NCBI GenBank assembly: GCA_963790875.1
Contig: CAWBQT010000023.1
Coordinates: forward strand, 1 to 64,000
Length of the DNA: 64,000 nucleotides
Direction of reading: 5' to 3'
Origin: AP-15 sp963790875
GTDB lineage: Bacteria; Pseudomonadota; Alphaproteobacteria; ATCC43930; CGMCC-115725
Part shown: positions 53,964 to 62,012 of the stretch, in pieces
Position numbering within the stretch: the stretch's first letter is position 1
Layout of the letters: each line of letters starts with the position of its first letter
Notes under the pieces: generated by a model
Told to the model about the DNA's origin: nothing
Databases searched by the model: none
Seen by the model: only the letters and a program-made list of their open reading frames with translations
Program-made: the position numbers and the translations under genes

Positions 53964-54867
53964 CGGGACAATTCCGCGCCTTCTCGGATCTATCACGAGA
54001 TCGATCGGTGCGACGGGCGTTCTCTCGGCAAAAATCCGGTCAACAGCAGCCGGCGCAATTGCGTTGAAGTCAAAAACAATCGCGGCGCCGCTTGCCACCG
54101 TTGGAGATCGAACGTACTTCAGGTCTATAGGTGAGAGGTCCGATCACGCGGGCATCCCCTATCTGGACTTCTTCGTCGTGTTGAGTACGGTCCTGCAACC
54201 GAAATCCTATTTTGAGATCGGCACCGAGTTGGGCGAGTCGGCGGCGCGCTATTCGTGCCCGGCGGTCTGTGTTGATCCGCAATTCAATATTTCCAACCAC
54301 ATCGTCGGCGTCAAAACCGAACTGCATCTTTACCAAATGACCTCGGACGCGTTCTTTGCCGCCCGGCATCTGGAAAAAATTCTGCCTGACGGGCCGGATG
54401 TTGCATTCCTGGACGGGATGCATCGCTTTGAATATCTGTTGCGGGATTTCATCAATACCGAGACACGTGCCCATTCCCGCACTTTAGTGCTGCTGCACGA
54501 CTGTTTACCGCAGAATCAACGAATGACGAGTTGGCTTGCGGTTGTCGGGCCCGAGGAAGAAGGGCCGGATCGGCGGTTCGCGTGGACTGGAGATGTCTGG
54601 AAGATCATTCCGATTTTGAAAAAGTATCGACCGGACCTCAATGTCCTGTTCCTCGACTGCCCGCCGACCGGGCTGGTGGCCGTGTCGGGACTTGATCCGG
54701 ATTCGCGCGTCCTCAAGGACAAATTCTACGAAATTCTAAGCGGATTTCGGGATATCGAACTGACCGGTTACGGCCGCGAGAAACTGTGGAGGGACTACCC
54801 GACCCTCGATTCGCGAGCGCTTGCAGAAAACCCGCACGACCTGACCAAGTTTCTGAACATCTACTGA
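53950..54867 (+). CDS. Class I SAM methyltransferase-like protein
   Basis: The product has 305 residues with a GTG start at 53950, overlapping the large glycosyltransferase by 14 bases. The core begins SYFEIGTELGESAARY (SAM-binding glycine loop, unusual with EIGTE), followed by VAFLDGMHRFEYLLRDF and LVLLHDCLPQNQR. This resembles Methyltransf_24-type enzymes in polysaccharide clusters. The N-terminal about 65 residues are Ala/Ser-rich. The acceptor is unknown. Confidence 0.75.
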   Translation: MALGDGTIPRLLGSITRSIGATGVLSAKIRSTAAGAIALKSKTIAAPLATVGDRTYFRSIGERSDHAGIPYLDFFVVLSTVLQPKSYFEIGTELGESAARYSCPAVCVDPQFNISNHIVGVKTELHLYQMTSDAFFAARHLEKILPDGPDVAFLDGMHRFEYLLRDFINTETRAHSRTLVLLHDCLPQNQRMTSWLAVVGPEEEGPDRRFAWTGDVWKIIPILKKYRPDLNVLFLDCPPTGLVAVSGLDPDSRVLKDKFYEILSGFRDIELTGYGREKLWRDYPTLDSRALAENPHDLTKFLNIY

Positions 54868-55015
54868 TGCCCCGCGGCGCAGCTGACGGTCGTCGGCTTA
54901 CGGTTCTATTGTGATACCGTGGACCGAAGGTCCGCGGAGCAACAAGGAAAAGGAGCGCAATGCGTTCGGGGAGATGACCCTGTCTCGGCTGCGCCATTCG
55001 ATCGAAAGGACAGCA

Positions 55016-55672
55016 ATGAACGATCTTGAGCGGATATTCTACGATAGCTCGCATCGAATTTGTGTAAAGTGGGCGCACTACTTTCGTGTCTATGAGAGAT
55101 TTTTTTCCCGATACCGAGGTTCCGGTGATTTCCGGATGATGGAGATAGGCGTCTCGCAGGGCGGATCGCTCGACATGTGGCGAGCCTATTTTGGCCCGGA
55201 TGCGCTAATCGTCGGTGTCGATATCGATCCGAGATGCCGTTGCTACGAGGCGGGCAGGACACTCGTTCGTATCGGATCGCAGGAGGACATCGCTTTCCTG
55301 CAGGAATTGGTGCGCGAATTCCATGAATTCGACGTCGTCCTGGACGACGGAGGTCACACGATGAAACAGCAGATAACCTCCTTCGAAACCCTTTACCCGA
55401 CCTTGCGTCCGGATGGGATCTACATGGTCGAAGACTGTCATACCAGCTACCACGCCCCCTTTGGCGGCGGTCTCCGGCAGCGCGGAACCTTTATCGAACT
55501 GGCAAAGCACAAGATTGACGAACTGAACGGGTTCCACATTCATTCCAACCCGGAGCTTTTTACGGAATTCACGCAAACGACGACCGGAATGTCGTTTTTC
55601 GACAGCATCGTGGTGTTCGAGAAGGGGCCTGTCGAACCGCCGCGGATGGTCCAGACCGGCGTGGGCAGCTGA
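55016..55672 (+). CDS. CmcI-like class I SAM methyltransferase
   Basis: The product has 218 residues. The ATG at 55016 is preferred because GAAAGGAC precedes it and relatives begin LERIFYDSSHR-like. In-frame starts at 54911 and 54974 would add unrelated sequence. The SAM fold is RMMEIGVSQGGSLDMWRAYF, VGVDIDPRC, VVLDDGGHTMKQQ and GIYMVEDCHTSYH. Such proteins occur in sugar and glycan clusters as O-methyltransferases. It lies between the previous methyltransferase and rfbF on the same strand. Confidence 0.78.
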   Translation: MNDLERIFYDSSHRICVKWAHYFRVYERFFSRYRGSGDFRMMEIGVSQGGSLDMWRAYFGPDALIVGVDIDPRCRCYEAGRTLVRIGSQEDIAFLQELVREFHEFDVVLDDGGHTMKQQITSFETLYPTLRPDGIYMVEDCHTSYHAPFGGGLRQRGTFIELAKHKIDELNGFHIHSNPELFTEFTQTTTGMSFFDSIVVFEKGPVEPPRMVQTGVGS

Positions 55673-55773
55673 TCCGTTACCCGAGCGACCGGGCGGGAGT
55701 TGTTCGATTGTAGCCATCGTGGGATGATTGTGGGGGGCGCCCGCTCGCCGTCAGCCTCGGATGTTTAGTAGTG

Positions 55774-56553
55774 ATGTCGAATCCCAAGGTTGTTATCCTC
55801 GCCGGTGGTCTAGGAACCCGACTCTCGGAAGAAACCGAACTACGACCGAAACCGATGATCGAGATCGGCGGCCGTCCGATCCTGTGGCACATCATGAAGA
55901 TCTATTCGCAGTTCGGGCTGAATGATTTCATCATCTGCCTCGGCTACAAGGGATACCTGATCAAAGAATTCTTTGCCAACTATCATATTCACATGGCCGA
56001 CGTGACCTTCGACCTCTTGCGTCATACGACGGAGGTGCACCGGAAACGGGCCGAGGCGTGGCGCGTGACATTGGTCGAGACCGGCGACGACACGATGACC
56101 GGCGGGCGGCTGCGCCGCGCCCGCGATTATATCGGCGACGAGCCGTTCTGCATGACCTATGGCGACGGGTTGGCGGATCTCGATCTCGGTCGGCTCTTGC
56201 AATACCATCGGGCAGGCGGCCGGCTGGCCACATTGACCGCGGTCCAGCAGCCCAGCCGCTGGGGCGCGCTCGATCTCGACGAGGCAAACCGCGTGCGCAG
56301 CTTCCGCGAAAAGGCCGATGTCGACGCGGGCTGGATCAATGGCGGATTCATGGTCCTGTCGCCGAAGATCTTCGACTACATCGACGGCGACGACACCGTC
56401 TTCGAGCAGGGCACGCTCGTCCGCCTCAGCGCCGGCGATCAGCTCGGTGCCTTTCGTCACGCCGGCTTCTGGTATGCGATGGACACCTTGCGCGATAAGC
56501 GCCACCTCGAAAGCCTGTGGGTGAGCGGCGCCGCGCCATGGAAAACGTGGTGA
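55774..56553 (+). CDS. rfbF: Glucose-1-phosphate cytidylyltransferase
   Basis: The product has 259 residues, full length for RfbF. The nucleotide-binding start KVVILAGGLGTRLSEETEL, RPKPMIEIGGRPILWHIMK, the MTYGDGLADLD metal-site strand, and WINGGFMVLSPKIFDYIDGD are diagnostic. It makes CDP-glucose from CTP and glucose-1-phosphate, the entry to CDP-deoxysugars. ATG at 55774 (GTG at 55771 is also possible). Its stop overlaps the start of the broken rfbG gene (TGATG), as in intact operons. Confidence 0.93.
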   Translation: MSNPKVVILAGGLGTRLSEETELRPKPMIEIGGRPILWHIMKIYSQFGLNDFIICLGYKGYLIKEFFANYHIHMADVTFDLLRHTTEVHRKRAEAWRVTLVETGDDTMTGGRLRRARDYIGDEPFCMTYGDGLADLDLGRLLQYHRAGGRLATLTAVQQPSRWGALDLDEANRVRSFREKADVDAGWINGGFMVLSPKIFDYIDGDDTVFEQGTLVRLSAGDQLGAFRHAGFWYAMDTLRDKRHLESLWVSGAAPWKTW

Positions 56554-56749
56554 TGGCCGGCATTGCTTTCTGGCGCAGCGAGCGGGTTCTCGTTCTCGGC
56601 TATGCCGGGTTCAAAGGCAGCTGGCTGAGCCCTGGCGATATCGCATGGGAGCTAGCGTCCTCGGCTTGGCGTTGCCGCCCGGCAGCGAGAATAGCCTGCC
56701 GACGCGCCGGTTGATGGCGGATCAGATCTTTCACTTCGAGACCCTTTAA
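56553..56749 (+). pseudogene. rfbG: CDP-glucose 4,6-dehydratase, N-terminal fragment with frameshift
   Basis: The start overlaps the rfbF stop. AFWRSERVLVLGYAGFKGSW followed by LS matches the RfbG N-terminus, with the TGHTGFKGSWLS box altered to LGYAGFKGSWLS. After a frameshift near 56630-56650 the next part, GASVLGLALPPGSENSL, also fits RfbG. The reading then ends at TAA 56747-56749. Only about 65 of roughly 360 residues remain, and no active-site region exists. The enzyme converting CDP-glucose to its 4-keto-6-deoxy form is therefore missing at this locus. Confidence 0.82.
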
Positions 56750-56778
56750 GCTATTCACCCAAGAGCGGTACCTCCGGG

Positions 56779-58011
56779 ATGAGCCTGCCTCGCTGTCGCT
56801 CCTGCAACGCCGAGTTGCACCGCAGCTTTATCGACCTTGGATATTCGCCGCTGGCAAACTCTTTCTTGAGCGCCGGCGAGCTGCGGCAGATGCAGCCCTT
56901 TTATCCGCTGCATGCCTTAGTCTGTGAGAGCTGCCTCCTCGTGCAGCTCGAAGTCTACGAGCCGGCCGATCGAATTTTCGACCACTACCTCTTTTTCTCG
57001 TCCTATTCAGAAGTCTGGCTCGAGCACAGCCGGCGTTATGCGACGGAGATGATCGAAAGACGCGGCCTTGGCGCGCAATCCCTAGTCGTCGAGGTCGCGA
57101 GCAATGACGGCTGCCTCTTGCAATATTTCAGGGAGCGCGGCATTGCCGTGCTCGGCGTCGAACCGGCCGCCAACGTCGCCGAGGCAGCGATCGGCAAGGG
57201 CATCCGTACCGAGATTGCCTATTTCGGGATCGCCACCGCCGAGCGGCTCGCCGGCGAAGTCGGACTCGCCGACCTGATCGTCGCCAACAACGTTCTGGCC
57301 CATGTGCCTGCCCTCGACGACTTCGTCGCCGCGTTCAAGATCATGCTGAAGCCGGAAGGGTGGGCGACTTTCGAGTTTCCGCACCTGCAGCGGCTGATCG
57401 GGGAATGCCAGTTCGACACGATCTATCACGAACACTTCTCGTATTTTTCGCTGCTGGTCGTCGACCGGATCTTTGCCCGGCACGGCCTGACGATCTTCGA
57501 TGTCGAGGAATTGCCGACGCATGGCGGCTCGCTGCGTGTCTACGCCGGCCACACCGAGACCGCCCCGCCGCGCCGCGCCGGCTGGCACAAGGTCCTGGCC
57601 GGAGAGAAGGCGCGCGGGCTCGACCGGCTCGACGGCTATGCCGGCTTTGCGGAGGCGGTGACCTTGGTCAAATGCGGGCTGCTCGAGTTCCTGATCAAGG
57701 CTCGGCGGCACGGCAAGACCGTTGTCGGCTACGGCGCGCCGGCGAAAGGCAACACGCTGCTCAATTATTGCGGTGTCGGTCGCGAGCTGCTCCCGTATAC
57801 GGTCGACCGCAGCCCGCACAAGCAGGGCCGCTTTCTGCCGGGCGTGCAGATCCCGATCCATGCGCCGGAGCGGATCCTCGCGACGAAGCCCGACTACCTG
57901 CTGATCCTGCCATGGAACATCAAGGACGAGATTCGCGCCAACATGGCCGGAATTCGCGAGTGGGGCGGCCGTTTCGTGGTCGCCGTCCCATCGCTCGCGA
58001 TCCTCGATTGA
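56779..58011 (+). CDS. Sugar C-methyltransferase (NovU/TylC3-like)
   Basis: The product has 410 residues with the three-part layout of nucleotide-sugar C-methyltransferases. A zinc-binding N-domain carries CRSCNAEL and CESCLLVQLE. The central SAM domain has VVEVASNDGCLLQYFRERGI and LIVANNVLAHVPALDDF, and the active-site block is IYHEHFSYFSLL. The C-terminal domain shows GYGAPAKGNTLLNYCG and YLLILPWNIKDEI. It adds a methyl group to C-3 of a 4-keto sugar nucleotide, here presumably CDP-linked because of rfbF. The enzyme's substrate maker (rfbG) is broken. Confidence 0.9.
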   Translation: MSLPRCRSCNAELHRSFIDLGYSPLANSFLSAGELRQMQPFYPLHALVCESCLLVQLEVYEPADRIFDHYLFFSSYSEVWLEHSRRYATEMIERRGLGAQSLVVEVASNDGCLLQYFRERGIAVLGVEPAANVAEAAIGKGIRTEIAYFGIATAERLAGEVGLADLIVANNVLAHVPALDDFVAAFKIMLKPEGWATFEFPHLQRLIGECQFDTIYHEHFSYFSLLVVDRIFARHGLTIFDVEELPTHGGSLRVYAGHTETAPPRRAGWHKVLAGEKARGLDRLDGYAGFAEAVTLVKCGLLEFLIKARRHGKTVVGYGAPAKGNTLLNYCGVGRELLPYTVDRSPHKQGRFLPGVQIPIHAPERILATKPDYLLILPWNIKDEIRANMAGIREWGGRFVVAVPSLAILD

Positions 58012-58040
58012 GCCCGGCTTTGCGCAGGACGGCACGCCGG

Positions 58041-58166
58041 TGGATCTTCGTCCCCGAGCTGGCCGCCGGTTGGCGCTGGAACGATCCCGTCTTCGCGATC
58101 GACTGGCCGTTCGCGCCGGCGATCATTTCGGCGCGCGACGCGAACTGCCCGGATTTCACGCCGTGA
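58041..58166 (+). pseudogene. C-terminal fragment of an RfbC-like sugar 3,5-epimerase
   Basis: The frame reads WIFVPELAAGWRWNDPVFAI and then DWPFAPAIISARDANCPDF. This matches the end of dTDP/CDP-4-keto-6-deoxyhexose 3,5-epimerases (the RWNDPAFGIEWP and IISERDRNYPDF region). The preceding about 130 residues with the catalytic His and Asp are absent; only a short unrelated stretch separates it from the C-methyltransferase stop. The TGA at 58164-58166 overlaps the GTG of the next gene, an organisation kept from the intact operon. Confidence 0.78.
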
Positions 58167-59053
58167 GCAAAGTTCTCGTAACCGGCGCCTCGGGTTTCAT
58201 CGGGCGTCATTGCCTCGACCGGCTGCTGCGCGAGGATTGCGCGATCGACGCTGTCAACCGTACCGGCCGCGGCCCGGGCGGCAGCCGCGTACGATGGCAT
58301 GCCGCCGATCTGCGCGATCCGGACGCGGCAAGCCGGGTCGTCGCGATGTCGCGCCCGACCCTCTTGTTGCACCTCGCCTGGGAGGCGACCCCCAGTCACT
58401 ACATCCGGTCGCCCGACAATCTGTCTTGGCTCGCAGCCACGATCGCGATGGCGACCGCCTTTGGCGAGGCCGGCGGCCGCCGTTTCGTCGGCGTCGGCAG
58501 TGCCGCCGAATACGAGGCTGTCGACCGGCTCTGCGTCGAGGATTCGACGCCGATCCGCCCGACGACGATCTACGGCAAATGCAAAGCCGCCTGCTGGCTG
58601 GCGCTCGGCGCCGCGGCGCAGCATCACGGCTTTGCCGCGGTCTGGGGCCGGATCTTCCTGCCTTATGGGCCGGGCGACCCGATGGGGCGCCTGATCCCCT
58701 CGGTGCGCGCCGCGCTGCTCGCCAAACGACCGGTCGAAACCACCGATGGGCGCCAGCAGCGCGACTTCATCTACGCGCCCGACGTGGCCGACCTTCTGGT
58801 CCGGTTGCTGTTCTCCGACGAAATCGGCGTCTTCAACATCGGCACCGGCAGGCCGATCCCGGTCCGTCGCGTCATCGAGCATCTCGCTGCGGCGCTCGGC
58901 GGCAGCGACCTGTTGCGCTTCGGCGCAATCGCGCCGCGAGCCGGCGAGCCGCAATTGCTGGGCGCCGATATGTGTAAAGTCGTCGCTCGCCTTGGCTGGG
59001 CGGCGCCGACGGCGATCGAAGCCGGCCTCGACAGGCTGCTCGCCGATGCCTGA
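58163..59053 (+). CDS. NAD-dependent sugar epimerase/reductase (extended SDR)
   Basis: The product has 296 residues. The NAD loop is VLVTGASGFIGRHCLDRLL. LLHLAWEATPSHY, FVGVGSAAEYEAVD (Ser) and TIYGKCKAACWLALG (Tyr-xxx-Lys) give the catalytic set. RQQRDFIYAPDVADLLVRLL is typical. Probably a 4-keto-sugar reductase or epimerase acting after the C-methyltransferase. The GTG start at 58163 overlaps the epimerase remnant. Confidence 0.85.
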   Translation: MSKVLVTGASGFIGRHCLDRLLREDCAIDAVNRTGRGPGGSRVRWHAADLRDPDAASRVVAMSRPTLLLHLAWEATPSHYIRSPDNLSWLAATIAMATAFGEAGGRRFVGVGSAAEYEAVDRLCVEDSTPIRPTTIYGKCKAACWLALGAAAQHHGFAAVWGRIFLPYGPGDPMGRLIPSVRAALLAKRPVETTDGRQQRDFIYAPDVADLLVRLLFSDEIGVFNIGTGRPIPVRRVIEHLAAALGGSDLLRFGAIAPRAGEPQLLGADMCKVVARLGWAAPTAIEAGLDRLLADA

Positions 59054-59957
59054 AGTGGCGGCGCCAGCACCGCGCGTCAGCGTCGGCGTCCCGGTGTACA
59101 ACGGGGCGAACGGCCTCGCGGCGGCGCTCGAATGCCTGTGCCGGCAGACGCTGCGCGACATCGAGATCATCGTTTCGGACAATGCCTCGACCGACGCGAC
59201 GGCGGAAATCTGCCGCCGTTTCGCCGCCGGCGACGGCAGGATCCGCTACACGCGCCAGGCGGCGCCGATCCCGGTCACCGCCAATTTCAACTTTGTGCTG
59301 AAGGAGGCGCGCGCCGCCTATTTCATGTGGGCCGCGCATGACGATCTGCGCGACCCGGATTTTATCGAGCGGCTGGTGACGGCGCTCGAGCGCTGCCCGA
59401 ACGCGATCCTCGCCTTCGGCGATATCGTCGAGTTGTTCGACGGCGAACCGCGGCCGCTGCGCCTCGATTTCGCCAATGTCGGCCAGTCGGCCGCGCTGCG
59501 GCTGCGCCAGGCGGCGCTGTTTCAGCTGCATCATCTCTATGGCGTGTGGCGGACCGACAAGCTGCGAAGGATCCGATGGCGGCACAATGACTGGTGGCAC
59601 GACATGCCTTTGATGATGGCGGCGACGCTGATCGGCGACTTTGTCCACGTCCCCGGGGTGGTATTCCGCTATCGCTATAACGGGCACCCGTTTTTCGATT
59701 GGCCGCGGCGGCCCGGCCCGACCGGCCGGGTCAACGATGTCGCAGCGCTCGGCCGGCGCCTGCCGAGCCTCGCGCGGCTTGTCTGGTTCTCAGCCACGGC
59801 GGTCGCCGCGATTGCCGGCCCTCGATGCGGGCTTCTCGCCGGATATTATGCGACCCAGAAAGTCTTCCGGCAGATCGGCGGCTACGTCCTGCGCCATCAT
59901 CTGCGCCAGGCCAGGCCGGCTGCGGGCGCGGCCGGGCCCGCGCGCGCCAGGCGCTGA
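59046..59957 (+). CDS. GT2 family glycosyltransferase
   Basis: The product has 303 residues. The GT-A domain runs VSVGVPVYNGANGLAAALEC, IIVSDNASTDATAEICRRFA and FMWAAHDDLRDPDFIERLV (the Asp-Asp pair being the metal site). A hydrophobic C-terminal part (FSATAVAAIAGPRCGLLAGY) may anchor it. It overlaps the SDR gene by 8 bases, so the two are co-translated. It probably transfers the sugar made by the cassette. Confidence 0.88.
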   Translation: MPEVAAPAPRVSVGVPVYNGANGLAAALECLCRQTLRDIEIIVSDNASTDATAEICRRFAAGDGRIRYTRQAAPIPVTANFNFVLKEARAAYFMWAAHDDLRDPDFIERLVTALERCPNAILAFGDIVELFDGEPRPLRLDFANVGQSAALRLRQAALFQLHHLYGVWRTDKLRRIRWRHNDWWHDMPLMMAATLIGDFVHVPGVVFRYRYNGHPFFDWPRRPGPTGRVNDVAALGRRLPSLARLVWFSATAVAAIAGPRCGLLAGYYATQKVFRQIGGYVLRHHLRQARPAAGAAGPARARR

Positions 59958-60197
59958 TGCGAGACCGGTAAGCGAGTTGGTCGCGCTTCTCCTTTGGCAT
60001 TCCCATTTGTCAGCTGCCGATGCTCAGGGCTCGCAGGTCTGCCGCACGAACGCGGTGTGGTGCATCCTTCCGGTGAAGACGGTGGCTGCGCAAGTGCAGG
60101 CAGGAACCAGGGACGGGACGGACAGCGATCGCCGCCGGTCAGTCTCGGCGCGCGTACCGTGCGGTGTCAGAAAATCGTCGGTCCGTCGTTGCTTCGA

Positions 60198-60557
60198 TCA
60201 GCATTTCGGATCCGGTACCGACCGGGATCTGCGCTGGCGGCCGAACACGGCAATGGAAAACCTACCCGGTGAAGCGTTGCCGACGGCACGCTGTACCGTC
60301 TGGGGCTGGGCGCGTATTGCGGCCCACCTGTTGGTGGAAAGGACGACGACGGCAATGTTTCGCCCTGCGAGGTTCTGCTGAGAAACAAGGTTCTGGTCGC
60401 AGGTGACGAGCGCCTCGAAGCCGGCGTTTTCCGCCGCATCGAGAAGGTTGCTGTTGGAAAGCCCGGCCCACCCCATTTCGAGAGCCCTCGGCACGTCGTG
60501 GCTCGCCAAAATGCGGCGTACACCGATCGGCGCGTTCTCGTCGAGCAGGACCCTCAT
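60198..60557 (-). CDS. DUF5615 PIN-like protein, probable toxin
   Basis: The product has 119 residues. MRVLLDENAPIGVRRIL and FEALVTCDQNLVSQQNL show the acidic residues of the PIN-like DUF5615 family, usually found next to DUF433 genes. The start overlaps the DUF433 stop as ATGA. The last 20 or so residues are Arg/Ser-rich and unlike the core, so the end may be altered. The inferred role is an RNase-type toxin partner. Confidence 0.8.
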   Translation of the reverse strand: MRVLLDENAPIGVRRILASHDVPRALEMGWAGLSNSNLLDAAENAGFEALVTCDQNLVSQQNLAGRNIAVVVLSTNRWAAIRAQPQTVQRAVGNASPGRFSIAVFGRQRRSRSVPDPKC

Positions 60558-60787
60558 CCGTCAGAGGACAGGCCGAATTTAGCGAACCGCAGCACTCCCC
60601 TCACGCGCTCGATCGGCAGCTCGAATATTTCGGTCGCGATCTGCTCGGGGGTAAATCCGTCTTTGGCATTATCGACCACGGCCTGAGCGGTTACGCGGGT
60701 GCCCTTGATCACCCATGCGCCCGATACTTTGCCCGGCACGCTCTCGACATCGTCGCATTTCGACCAGTCGACGGTTTCGAGGGTCAT
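60554..60787 (-). CDS. DUF433 protein, probable antitoxin
   Basis: The product has 77 residues. VPGKVSGAWVIKGTRVTAQA and GFTPEQIATEIFELPIERVR are the DUF433 helix-turn-helix-like core. The family is generally paired with DUF5615 as a type II toxin-antitoxin system in which DUF433 is upstream, as here. It overlaps the DUF5615 gene by four bases. Confidence 0.83.
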   Translation of the reverse strand: MTLETVDWSKCDDVESVPGKVSGAWVIKGTRVTAQAVVDNAKDGFTPEQIATEIFELPIERVRGVLRFAKFGLSSDG

Positions 60788-60878
60788 GGAGTGCCTCGCT
60801 GAACTTGCCAGGATTTAAGGAGAACTTCTAACAAGGTAAACCATTGCGCCCCAAAGGCGCTCACGCAGGTGGAGCGCG

Positions 60879-61853
60879 TCAATCCGGATCCTCCTCGGAG
60901 AGGACTTTTGCGAACAGCGCGCGGTCGACGTTGCCGCCGGATTGGACGACCGCGACCCGCTTGCCCGCCAGCCGATCGCGTTCCTGCAGCGCCGCGGCGA
61001 GGGCGGCCGCACCCGCACCCTCGGCCAGGTTGTGCGTGTCGGTGTAGAGGATGCGCATCGCCCGGCGGATCTCGGCCTCCGATACCGTGACGATGCGCGC
61101 CGCGCCGCGGCGGATCACCTCGAGCGCCGCCCGGTCCGGCACCCGGACCGCGAGGCCGTCGGCGATCGTCTCGGCCGAATTGGTGCCGACCGGCACCCCG
61201 GCCTTGAAGGACAGCGCATAGGCCGGCGCGTTCTCGGCGACGACGCCGACGATCTCGGCGGCGCAGCCGAGCGCCGCGCGCGCCGCGATGACGCCGGAGA
61301 TGCCGCTGCCCTGCCCGATCGGCACATAGACGACATCGAGGTCGGGCACCGCCCGGAAGAGTTCGAGGCCGTAGCTGGCGACGCCGCGCACCAGCACCGG
61401 ATGAAAGGTGCGCACGAGATGCAGCCCGTCCCGCTCGGCGAGGCCCGCCGCATGCTCGTAGGCCGCCTGGAAATCGTGCCCGGCTTCGATCAATCGGGCG
61501 CCGAACGCCGCCATCGCCCGGTTCTTCTCGATGCTGTTGCCGTACGGCACGACGACGGTCGCGGCGAGGCCAAGGCGGCTGGCGGCATAGGCGACGCTCT
61601 GCCCGTGATTGCCGCGGGTCGCGGTGACGACGCCGCGCACACCGGGCTCGGCCCGACGCACATGGTCGAGATAGACGAGCCCGCCGCGCAGCTTGAAGGC
61701 GCCGATCGGGGTATGGTTCTCGTGCTTGACCCAGAGCTCGGCGCCGACGCGCTGCGACAACAGCGGCCAGCAATATTGCGGCGTCGGCGGCACCACCCGG
61801 TGGACGAGGTCGGCCGCCGCCTCGAGGCGGGCGAGAGCGGCGGGATTGGGCAT
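60879..61853 (-). CDS. Threonine/serine dehydratase-like PLP enzyme
   Basis: The product has 324 residues from the ATG at 61853, preceded by AAGGAGCGCC. It is a fold-type II PLP enzyme. The Schiff-base lysine is Lys54 in HTPIGAFKLRGGL. The phosphate loop is VYVPIGQGSGISGV, and VVTATRGNHGQSVAYAASRL is the substrate loop. Relatives are catabolic threonine/serine dehydratases and threo-3-hydroxyaspartate ammonia-lyases, which cannot be separated here. It lacks the ACT regulatory domain of biosynthetic IlvA. It is divergent from the monooxygenase-like gene at 62013, with 159 bases between. Confidence 0.87.
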   Translation of the reverse strand: MPNPAALARLEAAADLVHRVVPPTPQYCWPLLSQRVGAELWVKHENHTPIGAFKLRGGLVYLDHVRRAEPGVRGVVTATRGNHGQSVAYAASRLGLAATVVVPYGNSIEKNRAMAAFGARLIEAGHDFQAAYEHAAGLAERDGLHLVRTFHPVLVRGVASYGLELFRAVPDLDVVYVPIGQGSGISGVIAARAALGCAAEIVGVVAENAPAYALSFKAGVPVGTNSAETIADGLAVRVPDRAALEVIRRGAARIVTVSEAEIRRAMRILYTDTHNLAEGAGAAALAAALQERDRLAGKRVAVVQSGGNVDRALFAKVLSEEDPD

Positions 61854-62012
61854 CGGCGCTCCTTCGCAGGGTTTTAGAGATGCGCGCACCCGCCTGAAGT
61901 GCGCCGGCGGCCGGCGTCTCTCAATAGGCCTTTTTTGGAAATGTGATCCAGTTCACGGTTCGGTACACTAACCTTACTGGAAGATGATAACCGGGGAACA
62001 CGGGAGCGCTCG

